Part shown: positions 1 through 7,847 of the stretch, piece after piece
How positions within the stretch are numbered: the stretch's first letter is position 1
Layout: the number at the start of each line of letters is the position of its first letter
Source: SLHU01 sp009929975
Lineage (GTDB): Bacteria; Bacillota; Clostridia; Saccharofermentanales; UBA5734
Length of the DNA: 64,000 bases
Reading direction: 5' to 3'
NCBI GenBank assembly: GCA_040776905.1
Contig: JAXGZQ010000002.1
Coordinates: 186,001-250,000, forward strand
Made by a program: the position numbers and the translations under genes
The notes under the pieces: generated by a model
What the model was told of the DNA's origin: nothing
The model's input: the letters and a program-made list of their open reading frames with translations, nothing else
Database searches by the model: none

Positions 1-1370
1 GCGACAGCCGCGGCGGCGATTCCCGCCCGGAGCGCGGCAAGGTACATCTGCGTGCCCACCTGCATAAGACAACCAGTGAGACGATCGCATTGACCCTGAC
101 CGTCCTGAACCGCCGCAGCCGGGGACTGAGCATCACAGCGAACGCGGCAGCCGACGATCGACTCCCGTTGAGTGAGGACCGCCTGCGCCAGCAGCTGGGC
201 CGTACCGGCGCGACACCATTTTTGATCACCGAAATGGAAGTCAACGAGCCGATCCCGCTGGCGATTTCCTCGGTCAACGGACTGCGGCGCGGCGCCCTCG
301 AACAGCTGACCGCCGCGATGCAGGGGCAGGGCCGCCAGTCGGACGGATTGGAGCTTGAACCAGATACCTGGCCACTGCTGCCATCGACCGCTGACCAGCC
401 GCAGCCGATAAAATCTTTATCTCCACAGATCAGTGCCTATTTCTGGCAGCTGCCGGATGATCTGGCCACCTTGCCCTGCGGTGCCGACCGTTATGTTCTG
501 CCGCTGCTGGCCCTCAATCAGACGCTGGCCCGCCAGGCGGTCGATTTTATCCGCCAGGAAGATCCGGCCCATCGCTGCTGGGTCTGGCTGCCTGCAGCGG
601 CCCGTGGCCGGCAGGCGCAGATGATCGAACAGCTGCTGCCGCATTTGCTGGACTGGGGCGTTGAAGGCTGCTATATCGGCAAACTGTCGCTGACCCATCT
701 CGACTTGCCCGAAGGCCTGAAGCGCGCCGCGGACTGGGGCGCGCATGTCTACAATCAAAACGCGCTCACCTGGCTGGCCGGACAACAGCCGGATGTGATC
801 TGTCCGTCGACCGAGCTCGGACCGGCACTGGCCGGTCAGCTGGTACGGGAACGATCCGCCGTGAGCCGGCAGATCCCGCTGGAATGGCCGGTCTACGGCC
901 GCCTGCGCGCGATGACCATCGCCATCTGTCCGGTCGGTGAGCAGGAACCGGGCTGCCGCCGCTGTGCAAGATCAGTCGATCCATCCGCTGGCGCAACAGC
1001 AGCGACAACCCCGGACCAGGCCCGGCTCTATCATCTGAGCCAGCCGGACAAACCGGCCCTGCGACTGCTGCCGCATCCGCGCGGCTGCAGCAGTGAGATC
1101 TTCAGCCGCCAGCTGTTCATGGCCGATCCGGTCTCGCTGCAAACCCTGGCTGATCTACCGGGCCAGAGCATCGCCCGCCTGACTTTTCTTGAGGAAACTC
1201 CGGCTGAACGCCATCAGCTGATCGCGGCCCTGCGAGCCCGGATCAACGAATCAGAGCCGAATGGCCAGCAACAACCAATGGAAAAAACCGCTGACTGGCA
1301 GCGATTGGGCGAATCGATCGCCCGCCGCCTGAACAGTCCGCTGGAAGACAGGAGACTGCTTGATGTCTGA
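1..1370 (+). CDS. U32 family peptidase with DUF3656-like region, C-terminal part
   Basis: The reading frame is open from base 3 with no stop before it, so the gene starts outside the window and only about 455 C-terminal codons are visible. The segment around bases 200-320 (GRTGATPFLI, then SSVNGLRR) resembles the DUF3656 region that follows the catalytic part of large clostridial U32 proteins; the U32 active region itself is not in view. Members include RlhA/YdcP-type proteins linked to 23S rRNA hydroxylation and others of unclear role, so the exact function cannot be given. A small Cys cluster lies near bases 950-970. Its stop overlaps the start of the dUTPase gene by 8 bases, implying co-translation. 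The family call is fairly safe; the role is not. Confidence 0.7.
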   Translation, partial: DSRGGDSRPERGKVHLRAHLHKTTSETIALTLTVLNRRSRGLSITANAAADDRLPLSEDRLRQQLGRTGATPFLITEMEVNEPIPLAISSVNGLRRGALEQLTAAMQGQGRQSDGLELEPDTWPLLPSTADQPQPIKSLSPQISAYFWQLPDDLATLPCGADRYVLPLLALNQTLARQAVDFIRQEDPAHRCWVWLPAAARGRQAQMIEQLLPHLLDWGVEGCYIGKLSLTHLDLPEGLKRAADWGAHVYNQNALTWLAGQQPDVICPSTELGPALAGQLVRERSAVSRQIPLEWPVYGRLRAMTIAICPVGEQEPGCRRCARSVDPSAGATAATTPDQARLYHLSQPDKPALRLLPHPRGCSSEIFSRQLFMADPVSLQTLADLPGQSIARLTFLEETPAERHQLIAALRARINESEPNGQQQPMEKTADWQRLGESIARRLNSPLEDRRLLDV

Positions 1371-2046
1371 GACCAATCATCCGCGCCACAACATAAATCC
1401 ACCAGGCGAGAAGCCAGCCGTACCGGAGCCGCAGACCGGGCGAACGGAGCGGACCGAGGTTCATCTGCGCGTCGGTCCGGGAGGCCGGCAGCCGCTGTAT
1501 GCCACCGCCGGTTCCGCTGGCTGCGATCTTTACCTGGCCCGCGATATCGTACTGCGGCCCGGCGAAACCAAAGTCCTGCCGCTCGATCTGGTCATGGCAC
1601 TGGCAGACGGTGTCGAAGCGCAGATCCGCCCGCGCAGCGGTTTGTCCCTGAAAACGAAGCTGCGTCTGGCCAACAGCCCCGGGACGATCGACAGTGATTA
1701 CCGCCATGAGGTCGGTGTCATCATGGAAAACAGCGCGTCGCTGCTCGGCGTGCTCGATCAGCTGCCGGGCCGGCCTGAACTGTGGCAGCAGCTGAAGACG
1801 GATTACAGGCAAACGACTTATGCGGCCTACAGCGGTCTGACTGAGCTGCCGCCGGCATTAGCAGACCTTCCGGTCTTTCTTGACGGGCAGGGCAATCCCT
1901 ACGGGACGATCTACCTGAGCGCGGGTGAACGTGTCGCCCAGATGGTTCTGGCCCGTTTCCTCCAGGCTGACTTCATCCCGCATGACCGGCCGGAAGCCGT
2001 CGGACAGGACCGCGGCGGCGGATTCGGCTCGACCGGGCGGCGCTGA
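1363..2046 (+). CDS. dut: dUTP diphosphatase (dUTPase) with an internal insertion
   Basis: Hydrolyses dUTP to dUMP and pyrophosphate, keeping uracil out of DNA and feeding dTMP synthesis. All five trimeric dUTPase motifs are present: AGCDLYL (about residues 52-58), PRSGL (90-94), GTIDSDYRHEVGVIM (107-121), GERVAQMVL (188-196) and RGGGFGSTG (217-225). At 227 residues it is longer than the usual 140-160, because of a polar 35-40 residue N-terminal extension and an insertion of about 55 residues between motifs 3 and 4. ATG 1363 is chosen over the upstream TTG because AGGAG at 1350-1354 is well placed. It overlaps the U32 gene, so the two are probably one transcript. Confidence 0.9.
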   Translation: MSETNHPRHNINPPGEKPAVPEPQTGRTERTEVHLRVGPGGRQPLYATAGSAGCDLYLARDIVLRPGETKVLPLDLVMALADGVEAQIRPRSGLSLKTKLRLANSPGTIDSDYRHEVGVIMENSASLLGVLDQLPGRPELWQQLKTDYRQTTYAAYSGLTELPPALADLPVFLDGQGNPYGTIYLSAGERVAQMVLARFLQADFIPHDRPEAVGQDRGGGFGSTGRR

Positions 2047-2206
2047 ACGGCAGCCAGGCCACCGGTCCGACCGTAACCAGTGTTTCAATCGGCCCGGGCG
2101 TAACCTGTGCGTAATGACGGATGCCGGCGCTCTATGATAAAATAAAGCAAGTTTGATCTGTACGGCTGGATTGTCCATGTGATGATCCCGATTCGAGAGG
2201 CATCGA

Positions 2207-3910
2207 ATGAACGGACAGCAACCAAAGCCATCGTCTGACCACCCGCCACAACAACCGGATTCAGCGCCGGATCGGGTGGCGCGGCCGGTTCAGCCCAAAA
2301 CACCACATCAACAGTCGGAACGCCAGGCGATCAGCCGCTTCCTGCGCCAGCACCAGTATGTCATTTTACGCAGCATTGTCCTCTACCTGGTGCTCGGCAT
2401 GCTCTATATCTATCTGTCTGATGTGATCGCCTTCAACGATGAAAGTGTCCTCAACATCCGCAATGTCAGCTTGATCAAGGGCTGGCTTTTTGTTTTTTTC
2501 AGTGCGCTGTTTTTCTTTTTCATGCTCTACCGGCGCCGCGCGTATTATGAGAAAGCGCTCAATGTCCTCGATAGCCAGGAACGGCAGATCGCGATCCGTG
2601 CGCACAGTGACGCGCTGACCCGCCTGCCCAACCGGCAGTATCTGGAAGAAGAACTGCAGCGCCGGATTCTGCAGGCCGTGCCGGATAAAGCGACCTTCGG
2701 CCTGGTCTATCTCGATCTCGATGATTTCCGCCTGGCCAATGACTTCGGCGGCTATCCGTTGGGCGACCGGATTCTCCGCCATGTCGCCGATACCATACTG
2801 ACCATGCTGCGCCCGGGTGATCTGGCCTGCCGGATCGCGGCCGATGAGTTCGCGGTGCTGCTCGACCCCTTGACCCGCCGCGGCGATCTGCTGGCATTTA
2901 CCGACCGGCTGCGCGCCGCTCTGAAAAAGGAATGGCCGGTCAATCAGCAGACTTTTTACCTGACGATCTCGGCCGGAGCGACCCTCTGCCCGCTCGACGG
3001 GGAGAAGATGGATCAGCTGCTGCAGCATGCGGAACAGGCGATGGTCAGCAGCAAGGAACTGGGCAAGAATTTCACCAGCCTGTACTACCCCGGCATCCAT
3101 CACCACAAGACCCAGGAAATCGCCCGGGTGACCGATCTGCGCCAGGCCATCGATGAAAAGCGCTTCTGCCTCCATTATCAGCCGCAGTTCTGGCTGGCCG
3201 ACGGGCGGCTGCGCGGCGTTGAGTCGCTGCTGCGCCGGGTCAGTCCGGAAGAAGCGCTGATCTATCCGGACGCCTTTATCCCGCTGGCCGAATCGACCGG
3301 TCTGATCCATCCGCTGACCGGTCAGGTGCTCGAGCGCCTCGCCAGCCAGACAAAAGCCTGGCATGGGCAGCAGCTCCTGCCGGCGGTGGTCGCGGTCAAT
3401 ATCTCCAGCCAACAGCTGCAGCAGAATAATCTCATTGAACAGGTTCTGCCCCTGCATAAGGAACTGGCCGCCATCGGCTGCCAATTGGAATTGGAGATCA
3501 CGGAAAACGCCCTGATGGAAGATCCGGATGAAGCGGTACGGGTGATCAGTGAACTGAAAGCGGCCGGTATAGATTTCGCGCTCGATGACTTCGGAACCGG
3601 CTACTCGTCCCTGACCTGGCTGCGCCAGCTGCCGGTTGACCTGGTCAAGATTGACCGCCATTTCGTCCAGACGATGCTCAACACGCCGCGTGACGCGGAA
3701 ATCGTCCGCTCGATCATCGATCTGGCGCATAAAATCGGCCTGCGGGTGCTGGCCGAGGGCATTGAGACACGCGAGCAGTTCGAGTGGCTGATCGAAGCCG
3801 GCTGCGATATGGGCCAGGGCTACTATATGGCCCGTCCGGCCGATCCGGCAACGCTGCAGGCGCTGCTGACAGCCCGTCGGATTGTTCATCCTGATGAAGC
3901 GCCGGTTTGA
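2207..3910 (+). CDS. Membrane GGDEF-EAL protein, probable c-di-GMP phosphodiesterase
   Basis: Two membrane helices (about residues 52-71 and 92-108) follow a polar Pro/Gln-rich N-terminus, then a GGDEF domain (about 125-290) and an EAL domain (about 305-555). The GGDEF signature reads AADEF (211-215), so cyclase activity is doubtful and the domain may only bind GTP. The EAL signature reads ESL (339-341) but the other expected catalytic residues are present: N398, E430/E433, the DDFGTG loop starting D460-D461, K481, E518 and Q537. The likely net activity is hydrolysis of c-di-GMP at the inner face of the membrane. It stands alone between dut and the capsule control operon, with a purine-rich ribosome site just before ATG 2207. 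c-di-GMP often controls polysaccharide output; a link to the neighbouring capsule genes is inference only. Confidence 0.85.
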   Translation: MNGQQPKPSSDHPPQQPDSAPDRVARPVQPKTPHQQSERQAISRFLRQHQYVILRSIVLYLVLGMLYIYLSDVIAFNDESVLNIRNVSLIKGWLFVFFSALFFFFMLYRRRAYYEKALNVLDSQERQIAIRAHSDALTRLPNRQYLEEELQRRILQAVPDKATFGLVYLDLDDFRLANDFGGYPLGDRILRHVADTILTMLRPGDLACRIAADEFAVLLDPLTRRGDLLAFTDRLRAALKKEWPVNQQTFYLTISAGATLCPLDGEKMDQLLQHAEQAMVSSKELGKNFTSLYYPGIHHHKTQEIARVTDLRQAIDEKRFCLHYQPQFWLADGRLRGVESLLRRVSPEEALIYPDAFIPLAESTGLIHPLTGQVLERLASQTKAWHGQQLLPAVVAVNISSQQLQQNNLIEQVLPLHKELAAIGCQLELEITENALMEDPDEAVRVISELKAAGIDFALDDFGTGYSSLTWLRQLPVDLVKIDRHFVQTMLNTPRDAEIVRSIIDLAHKIGLRVLAEGIETREQFEWLIEAGCDMGQGYYMARPADPATLQALLTARRIVHPDEAPV

Positions 3911-4002
3911 TTCTCCGTTTTTGACAGGGAAATGAATCGTGTGTCATATTAATATTTCAATGCATATCAGATTAATAATATGATATAATCAGTCTTTATT
4001 CC

Positions 4003-4030
4003 TTGACTTTGAACGGCTGAAGGCTATAAT
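4003..4030 (+). promoter_or_regulatory. Sigma-70-type promoter for the capsule control operon
   Basis: TTGACT (4003-4008) and a perfect TATAAT (4025-4030) are separated by 16 bases, about 30 bases upstream of the GTG start of the capA-type gene. The surrounding 3930-4030 stretch is AT-rich and has another TATAAT (3984-3989) without a clear -35 box. Ribosome site AGGAG follows at 4050-4054. Confidence 0.7.
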
Positions 4031-4379
4031 TATTATAATCAGAAAACACAGGAGATTATTGTGGATACAGAATCAATTGACCTGCGTCAGATTTTTCAGA
4101 TTGTGCGGAAACGGCTCTGGCTGATCATCCTTTTAGCCTTTCTCACCACCAGCCTGGCTGGACTTTATACTTTTTTCTGGGTTGAGCCGGTCTACAAGGC
4201 CGATGTTCTTGTCTATATCTGGCAAAGTACCGAAGAGGGTAATGAGAACAGCAATCTCAACACCAGTGACCTGGCCTTGTTTTCCCAGCTGGTCAACGAC
4301 TATGAACAGCTGGCGAAATAAAGTGCCCCCCGTTGTCAAGACACGAATTTCTGATTGATCCGAATACTTACTCCTCTCA

Positions 4380-5258
4380 TTATGCTGCAATTTGTTTGGC
4401 TCGTTGACAGAATTCATTGGGCGTTAAGCCGTCCAATGATGAATGTGGTCGGATAGTATTGTAAATGTGCATGTACTCTTTGACTCCGGCTATCATCTCC
4501 CTTGGTGTTGAATATTCATTGATGTAAATGTCATCATACTTCAGACTTCGGAAAAATCGCTCGGTTATTATGTTGTCTAACGCTTGCCCTTTACCGTCCA
4601 TAGACACTCTAACTTGGTTCTCCTCCATCAAGTCCAGATATGACTGATTAGTAAAATGGCTGCCTTGATCAGAATTTATTATCTCTGGCTTTCTGCGACT
4701 TAACGCTCGTTTGAGGCAACGCATAACGAACGCTTTTTCCAAGCTGTAACTGATTTCATAATCAACGATTTGACGGCTGTACCAATCAATGATGACAAAC
4801 AAGTACATGAACCCTTTCTTAAGTGGCAAATAGGTTATGTCGACACCCCAGACATGATCGATGTGATCAATATTGAGATTGCGTAGAAGATAGGGTCTGA
4901 CATACTTCGCATGATAGCGCTTGCTAAGATTGGGCCCTGGATACAGCGCAATGATATCCATAAGGCGCATTAACCGTCTGACTCGTTTGCGATTGATATT
5001 ATACCCGTGTGCATTTCTCAGATGATCGGTCATCTTGCGGTACCCCCAGCTTGGAAACTTTAAGTGTGTGCGGTCGATTATATTCATTATTTCAAGGTTC
5101 TCTAACGATTCACCATGATCAGTGTCCTGATCTTGATGTTGTTTGCGATAAACGCTACTGCGGTTTACTGCCAGCAGCTCGCTTTGTCGCTTAACTGTCA
5201 GATCTTTATTTTCTGGGTTTACGCATTTGAGGCGGTCCGCCGGAGCCGAAAATTTCAT
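4380..5258 (-). CDS. IS3-family transposase OrfB (DDE integrase-type catalytic domain)
   Basis: 292 residues. An N-terminal helical region (HTH_21-like, SWGYRKMTDHLR) is followed by an rve-type integrase core with the catalytic triad visible as WGVDITYL (first D), NSDQGSHF (second D) and the E of ITERFFRSLK, and a C-terminal NTIRPHSSLDGLTP motif characteristic of IS3 OrfB. The frame overlaps the end of orfA in -1 register; the working transposase is expected to be the OrfAB fusion made by frameshifting at an A9 run (T run 5263-5271 on the plus strand). It is embedded in the capsule gene capA and oriented against it. Confidence 0.93.
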   Translation of the reverse strand: MKFSAPADRLKCVNPENKDLTVKRQSELLAVNRSSVYRKQHQDQDTDHGESLENLEIMNIIDRTHLKFPSWGYRKMTDHLRNAHGYNINRKRVRRLMRLMDIIALYPGPNLSKRYHAKYVRPYLLRNLNIDHIDHVWGVDITYLPLKKGFMYLFVIIDWYSRQIVDYEISYSLEKAFVMRCLKRALSRRKPEIINSDQGSHFTNQSYLDLMEENQVRVSMDGKGQALDNIITERFFRSLKYDDIYINEYSTPREMIAGVKEYMHIYNTIRPHSSLDGLTPNEFCQRAKQIAA

Positions 5259-5544
5259 CAGATTTTTTTTTGAGCCAGTCGCGCTCTATGAGCAACTGAC
5301 CGACTTTTTGCTGTAATACAGCTATTTCCTGATCTCTCTCACTAAGCTCTCGCTCCTTGTTTGATGGCCCTTTCTGGAACACCTCAGCGGCACGTTCTTG
5401 AAACTGCTTGTGCCAGTTACTTAAAGTTGCTGGAGCTATCTGATATTGATCTGCCAGCTCATTGAGCGTTTTTTGGCCACTTAGAAGCTCCATTACTACT
5501 CTGGCTTTGAATTCTGGACTGTGGTTGTTTTTCTTCTTACTCAT
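5206..5544 (-). CDS. IS3-family transposase OrfA (helix-turn-helix)
   Basis: About 112 residues from ATG 5544. It starts with a basic segment and an HTH_Tnp_1 domain (EFKARVVMELLSG through APATLSNWHKQF), followed by a leucine-zipper-like coiled coil (RDQEIAVLQQKVGQLLIERD), the normal OrfA plan for end recognition and dimerisation. The frame runs through an A9 stretch encoding Lys-Lys-Lys near its end, which is the likely -1 frameshift site into orfB. A further in-frame start upstream (5586) lies too close to the element end to be the preferred one. Confidence 0.88.
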   Translation of the reverse strand: MSKKKNNHSPEFKARVVMELLSGQKTLNELADQYQIAPATLSNWHKQFQERAAEVFQKGPSNKERELSERDQEIAVLQQKVGQLLIERDWLKKKSDEIFGSGGPPQMRKPRK

Positions 5545-6063
5545 AACTCTATTATATTCGGTTTTGCTTCTGTTTGCGTGTCTCATTTCTTGGGATCATT
5601 ATAAAAAGCCGTCTGGTGACCACGACGGTCGCCGATGAACTGGGTCTCGACGCGTCACAGGCCGCGGCTCTGGCCGGGCAGATATCCGTTTCCACCAAGC
5701 AGAACACCCGTCTGCTGCTCTTGACTGTCCACAGTACCGATCCGCAGTTTGCCGCGTCCGCTGCCAATAAGCTGGCTGATGTGTTCAGCAATGTCGTCGT
5801 GGAGAAGATGAACGTCGGCTCGGTTAATCTGATCGATGAAGCGGTCGCGCCGCGAAATCCCGTCTCTCCCAATAAGCAGATGAATCTGGCGATCGGTCTG
5901 GTGCTCGGCATCATGATCGGCGTCGGTCTGACGTTCCTGATCGAGATGCTCGATACCCGGGTCCGAACGACCGAACAGGTCGCGACCATCACGGACTATC
6001 CGCTGCTCGGCATTATTCCGGAATTCAATACCGAGACCTATGGCGGAAGAGGGAGGAACTGAG

Positions 6064-7023
6064 ATGGAGCATGCGAACTCACGGCTGCAGCCGGATCTGA
6101 TCACCGCGATTGATCCGTTGTCGAAAGTCTCCGAAGCCTACAAGATGGCCCGAACCAACATCGAGTTCTCCTCAATTGATCAGCCGGCAAAAGTCATCTC
6201 CGTGACCAGCACCCATCAAGGCGAAGGGAAGACCGTCACCTTGGCCAATCTGGCGGTGGCGTATGCTCAGGCCGGCCGCCGCGTCTTGATTCTCGACGCT
6301 GATCTGCGCCGCCCGTCGGTGCACCGGATATTCGGTCTGTCCAACCGGCGCGGTCTGACCAATGCGCTGATCAGCCAGAACGGGTATGAGGCCTTTTTAC
6401 AAAAATCAGGCATTGAAGGGCTGGCCATTCTCGCGTCTGGTCCGATCCCGCCTAACCCGGCGGAAGTGGTCCTGTCTGAGCGGCTGCACCAGCTGATCGA
6501 GACCGCTCGGCAGGAATTTGACATTGTCCTGATTGACAGCCCGCCGATCGGTGTTGTGACCGATTCCGCGATCATCGCCAACCGGGCTGACGGTGTGGTG
6601 CTGGTCATCCGATCCGGTGAAGTCGACCGGCGTGATCTCAAACGTGCCGTTGAGCAGCTGCGCCAGGTCAAAGCCCGGGTGCTCGGCTATATCATGAATG
6701 GCATCTCGGAAAAACATCAGGACTATTATTACTATTATGAATATTATCAGCATGAAACGGCGGATGCCCGTAAGGGGCGCGGCGGCCGCCCGAAAAAACC
6801 ACGCCGCGGCAAACGGAATAATACGGTCAGCCCGGTCACACCGTCCGGCCCGGATATTCCGATCCGCCCGATCGAAACCGGTCCCGGACCGGTGCGCCGC
6901 ACAGAGCTGACCCTCGATGAACATGGCCATCTGCGTATGCCGGACTATTCGGATGATTCGGTGGATGACCGTACGGTGCGCTCAGTGAAAACGTCACCTT
7001 TCGACACAGGATCGATTGAATGA
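6064..7023 (+). CDS. capB: Bacterial tyrosine kinase (BY-kinase), CapB/CpsD family
   Basis: Cytoplasmic autokinase controlling capsule export and polymerisation together with a CapA-type membrane activator. Visible are the Walker A motif (STHQGEGKT, about residues 49-57), Walker A' (LILDADLRRP, 75-84), Walker B (IVLIDSPP, 154-161) and a tyrosine cluster with seven Tyr (DYYYYYEYYQ, 220-229), the autophosphorylation tail. Unlike typical members, it continues about 90 residues beyond the cluster: a basic stretch (GRGGRPKKPRRGKR) and a polar acidic end. ATG 6064 follows GGGAGG (6051-6056), two bases after the capA stop. It overlaps capC by 4 bases (ATGA). Its natural activator, capA, is disrupted. 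Confidence 0.9.
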   Translation: MEHANSRLQPDLITAIDPLSKVSEAYKMARTNIEFSSIDQPAKVISVTSTHQGEGKTVTLANLAVAYAQAGRRVLILDADLRRPSVHRIFGLSNRRGLTNALISQNGYEAFLQKSGIEGLAILASGPIPPNPAEVVLSERLHQLIETARQEFDIVLIDSPPIGVVTDSAIIANRADGVVLVIRSGEVDRRDLKRAVEQLRQVKARVLGYIMNGISEKHQDYYYYYEYYQHETADARKGRGGRPKKPRRGKRNNTVSPVTPSGPDIPIRPIETGPGPVRRTELTLDEHGHLRMPDYSDDSVDDRTVRSVKTSPFDTGSIE

Positions 7024-7817
7024 TTGATCTGCATAACCACTGCCTGCCCGGTATCGACGACGGACCGGCCGATCTGGCCGAATCACTGGATCTCCTGCAC
7101 GCGTTTCAGGCGCAAGGCGTCAATGAACTGGTCTGCACCTCCCATATCGGGTTGCAGCATCTGCAAAGCGGGGCAGCCCTGCGCCGTGAAATGGACCGTC
7201 AGTCCCGCCAGTTGGCGAACCTGCGGGAACAGGCTGCGGCCGCATCGATTCCGATCACGCTGCACAGCGGCTTTGAACTGATGCTTGGCCAGGCTCTGCT
7301 TGACCGGCTGCAGCAAGGGGATCTGTCGACCGGACTGGCCGGCAGTTTTTATCTTTTAGGTGAACTGCCGCATGGGTTCAGCGGCGATCTCGCGGTGTTT
7401 GACGCGATGTTCTATTCCATCCGCCTGCTCGGGTTCGAACTGATCCTCGCCCATCCGGAGCGCAGTCTCAGTGACAGCCGCCAGATCCGCCGCCTGATCC
7501 GCCGGGTCCGTCAGGAGGCCTGCTGGCTGCAGGTTAATGCCGGTTCACTGGTCCGGCCCGACGTGGCGCTGACCGAAACAGCGAGCCCCCCGGCGGCTGA
7601 ACGGCAGCATCAGCGGCAGCGGCTGGCCCGAGAACTGCTCGACAGCGGCGTGGTCAGCCTGATTGCTTCCGATGCCCATCACGCCCGGCGCCGCCCGCCG
7701 CTCAACGGCAAAGCCTTTCAATGGGTTGAGTCTCATTACGGCGCGTCCGCAGCCCGTCGTCTGCTGATCGAAAACCCGGAGGCGGTATTAAAAGACCGGC
7801 TGATGGAGCCGGTCTGA
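7020..7817 (+). CDS. capC: PHP-type protein-tyrosine phosphatase, CapC/CpsB/YwqE family
   Basis: Metal-dependent phosphatase that removes phosphate from the CapB tyrosine tail. PHP motifs are clear: DLHNHCLPGIDDG at residues 3-15, CTSHI near 40, LAHPER near 140-145 and ASDAH near 215. At 265 residues it has normal length. Its ATG overlaps the capB stop (ATGA), so the two are translationally coupled. A strong terminator follows at 7851. Confidence 0.9.
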   Translation: MIDLHNHCLPGIDDGPADLAESLDLLHAFQAQGVNELVCTSHIGLQHLQSGAALRREMDRQSRQLANLREQAAAASIPITLHSGFELMLGQALLDRLQQGDLSTGLAGSFYLLGELPHGFSGDLAVFDAMFYSIRLLGFELILAHPERSLSDSRQIRRLIRRVRQEACWLQVNAGSLVRPDVALTETASPPAAERQHQRQRLARELLDSGVVSLIASDAHHARRRPPLNGKAFQWVESHYGASAARRLLIENPEAVLKDRLMEPV

Positions 7818-7847
7818 TGGATACGATGGATATGGTGATGACGTGGA

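Larger units (their letters stand above)
4319..5603 (-). mobile_element. IS3-family insertion sequence within capA
   Basis: A roughly 1285-bp element with two overlapping minus-strand ORFs typical of IS3 elements. The ends are imperfect inverted repeats: from the left end TAAAGTGCC... and, reading inward from the right, TATAATGATCCC..., with AGACACG shared about 20 bases in on both sides and GAATA further in. A 3-bp AAA target duplication (4316-4318 and 5604-5606) is consistent with the restored capA frame, although an A-rich target makes the exact edge uncertain by a base or two. Both ORFs look intact, so the insertion may be recent. The IS3 subgroup was not determined. Confidence 0.88.
4061..6062 (+). 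pseudogene. Wzz/YveK-type chain-length and kinase-modulator protein (CapA), split by an IS3-family element
   Basis: Bases 4061-4318 encode the N-terminal 86 residues (GTG start, Wzz domain with first membrane helix, ending DYEQLAK); bases 5607-6062 encode the remaining 151 residues (SRLVTTTVADELGL onward, Pro-rich NPVSPNK motif, second helix). Removing the insertion plus one AAA duplication restores an uninterrupted 237-residue frame, the normal length for this family. These proteins sit in the membrane, set polysaccharide chain length, and their C-terminus activates the partner BY-kinase encoded next. The left fragment now stops at TAA 4319-4321 inside the element; the right fragment has only a fortuitous start inside the element. 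Function is probably lost. Confidence 0.9.

Noticed and set aside
2366..3889. Minus-strand open frame of 507 codons
   Set aside because: Complement of the GGDEF-EAL gene, whose motifs are unambiguous.
3984..3989. Second TATAAT upstream of the capsule control operon
   Set aside because: No -35 box at 15-19 bases; the promoter at 4003-4030 is better.
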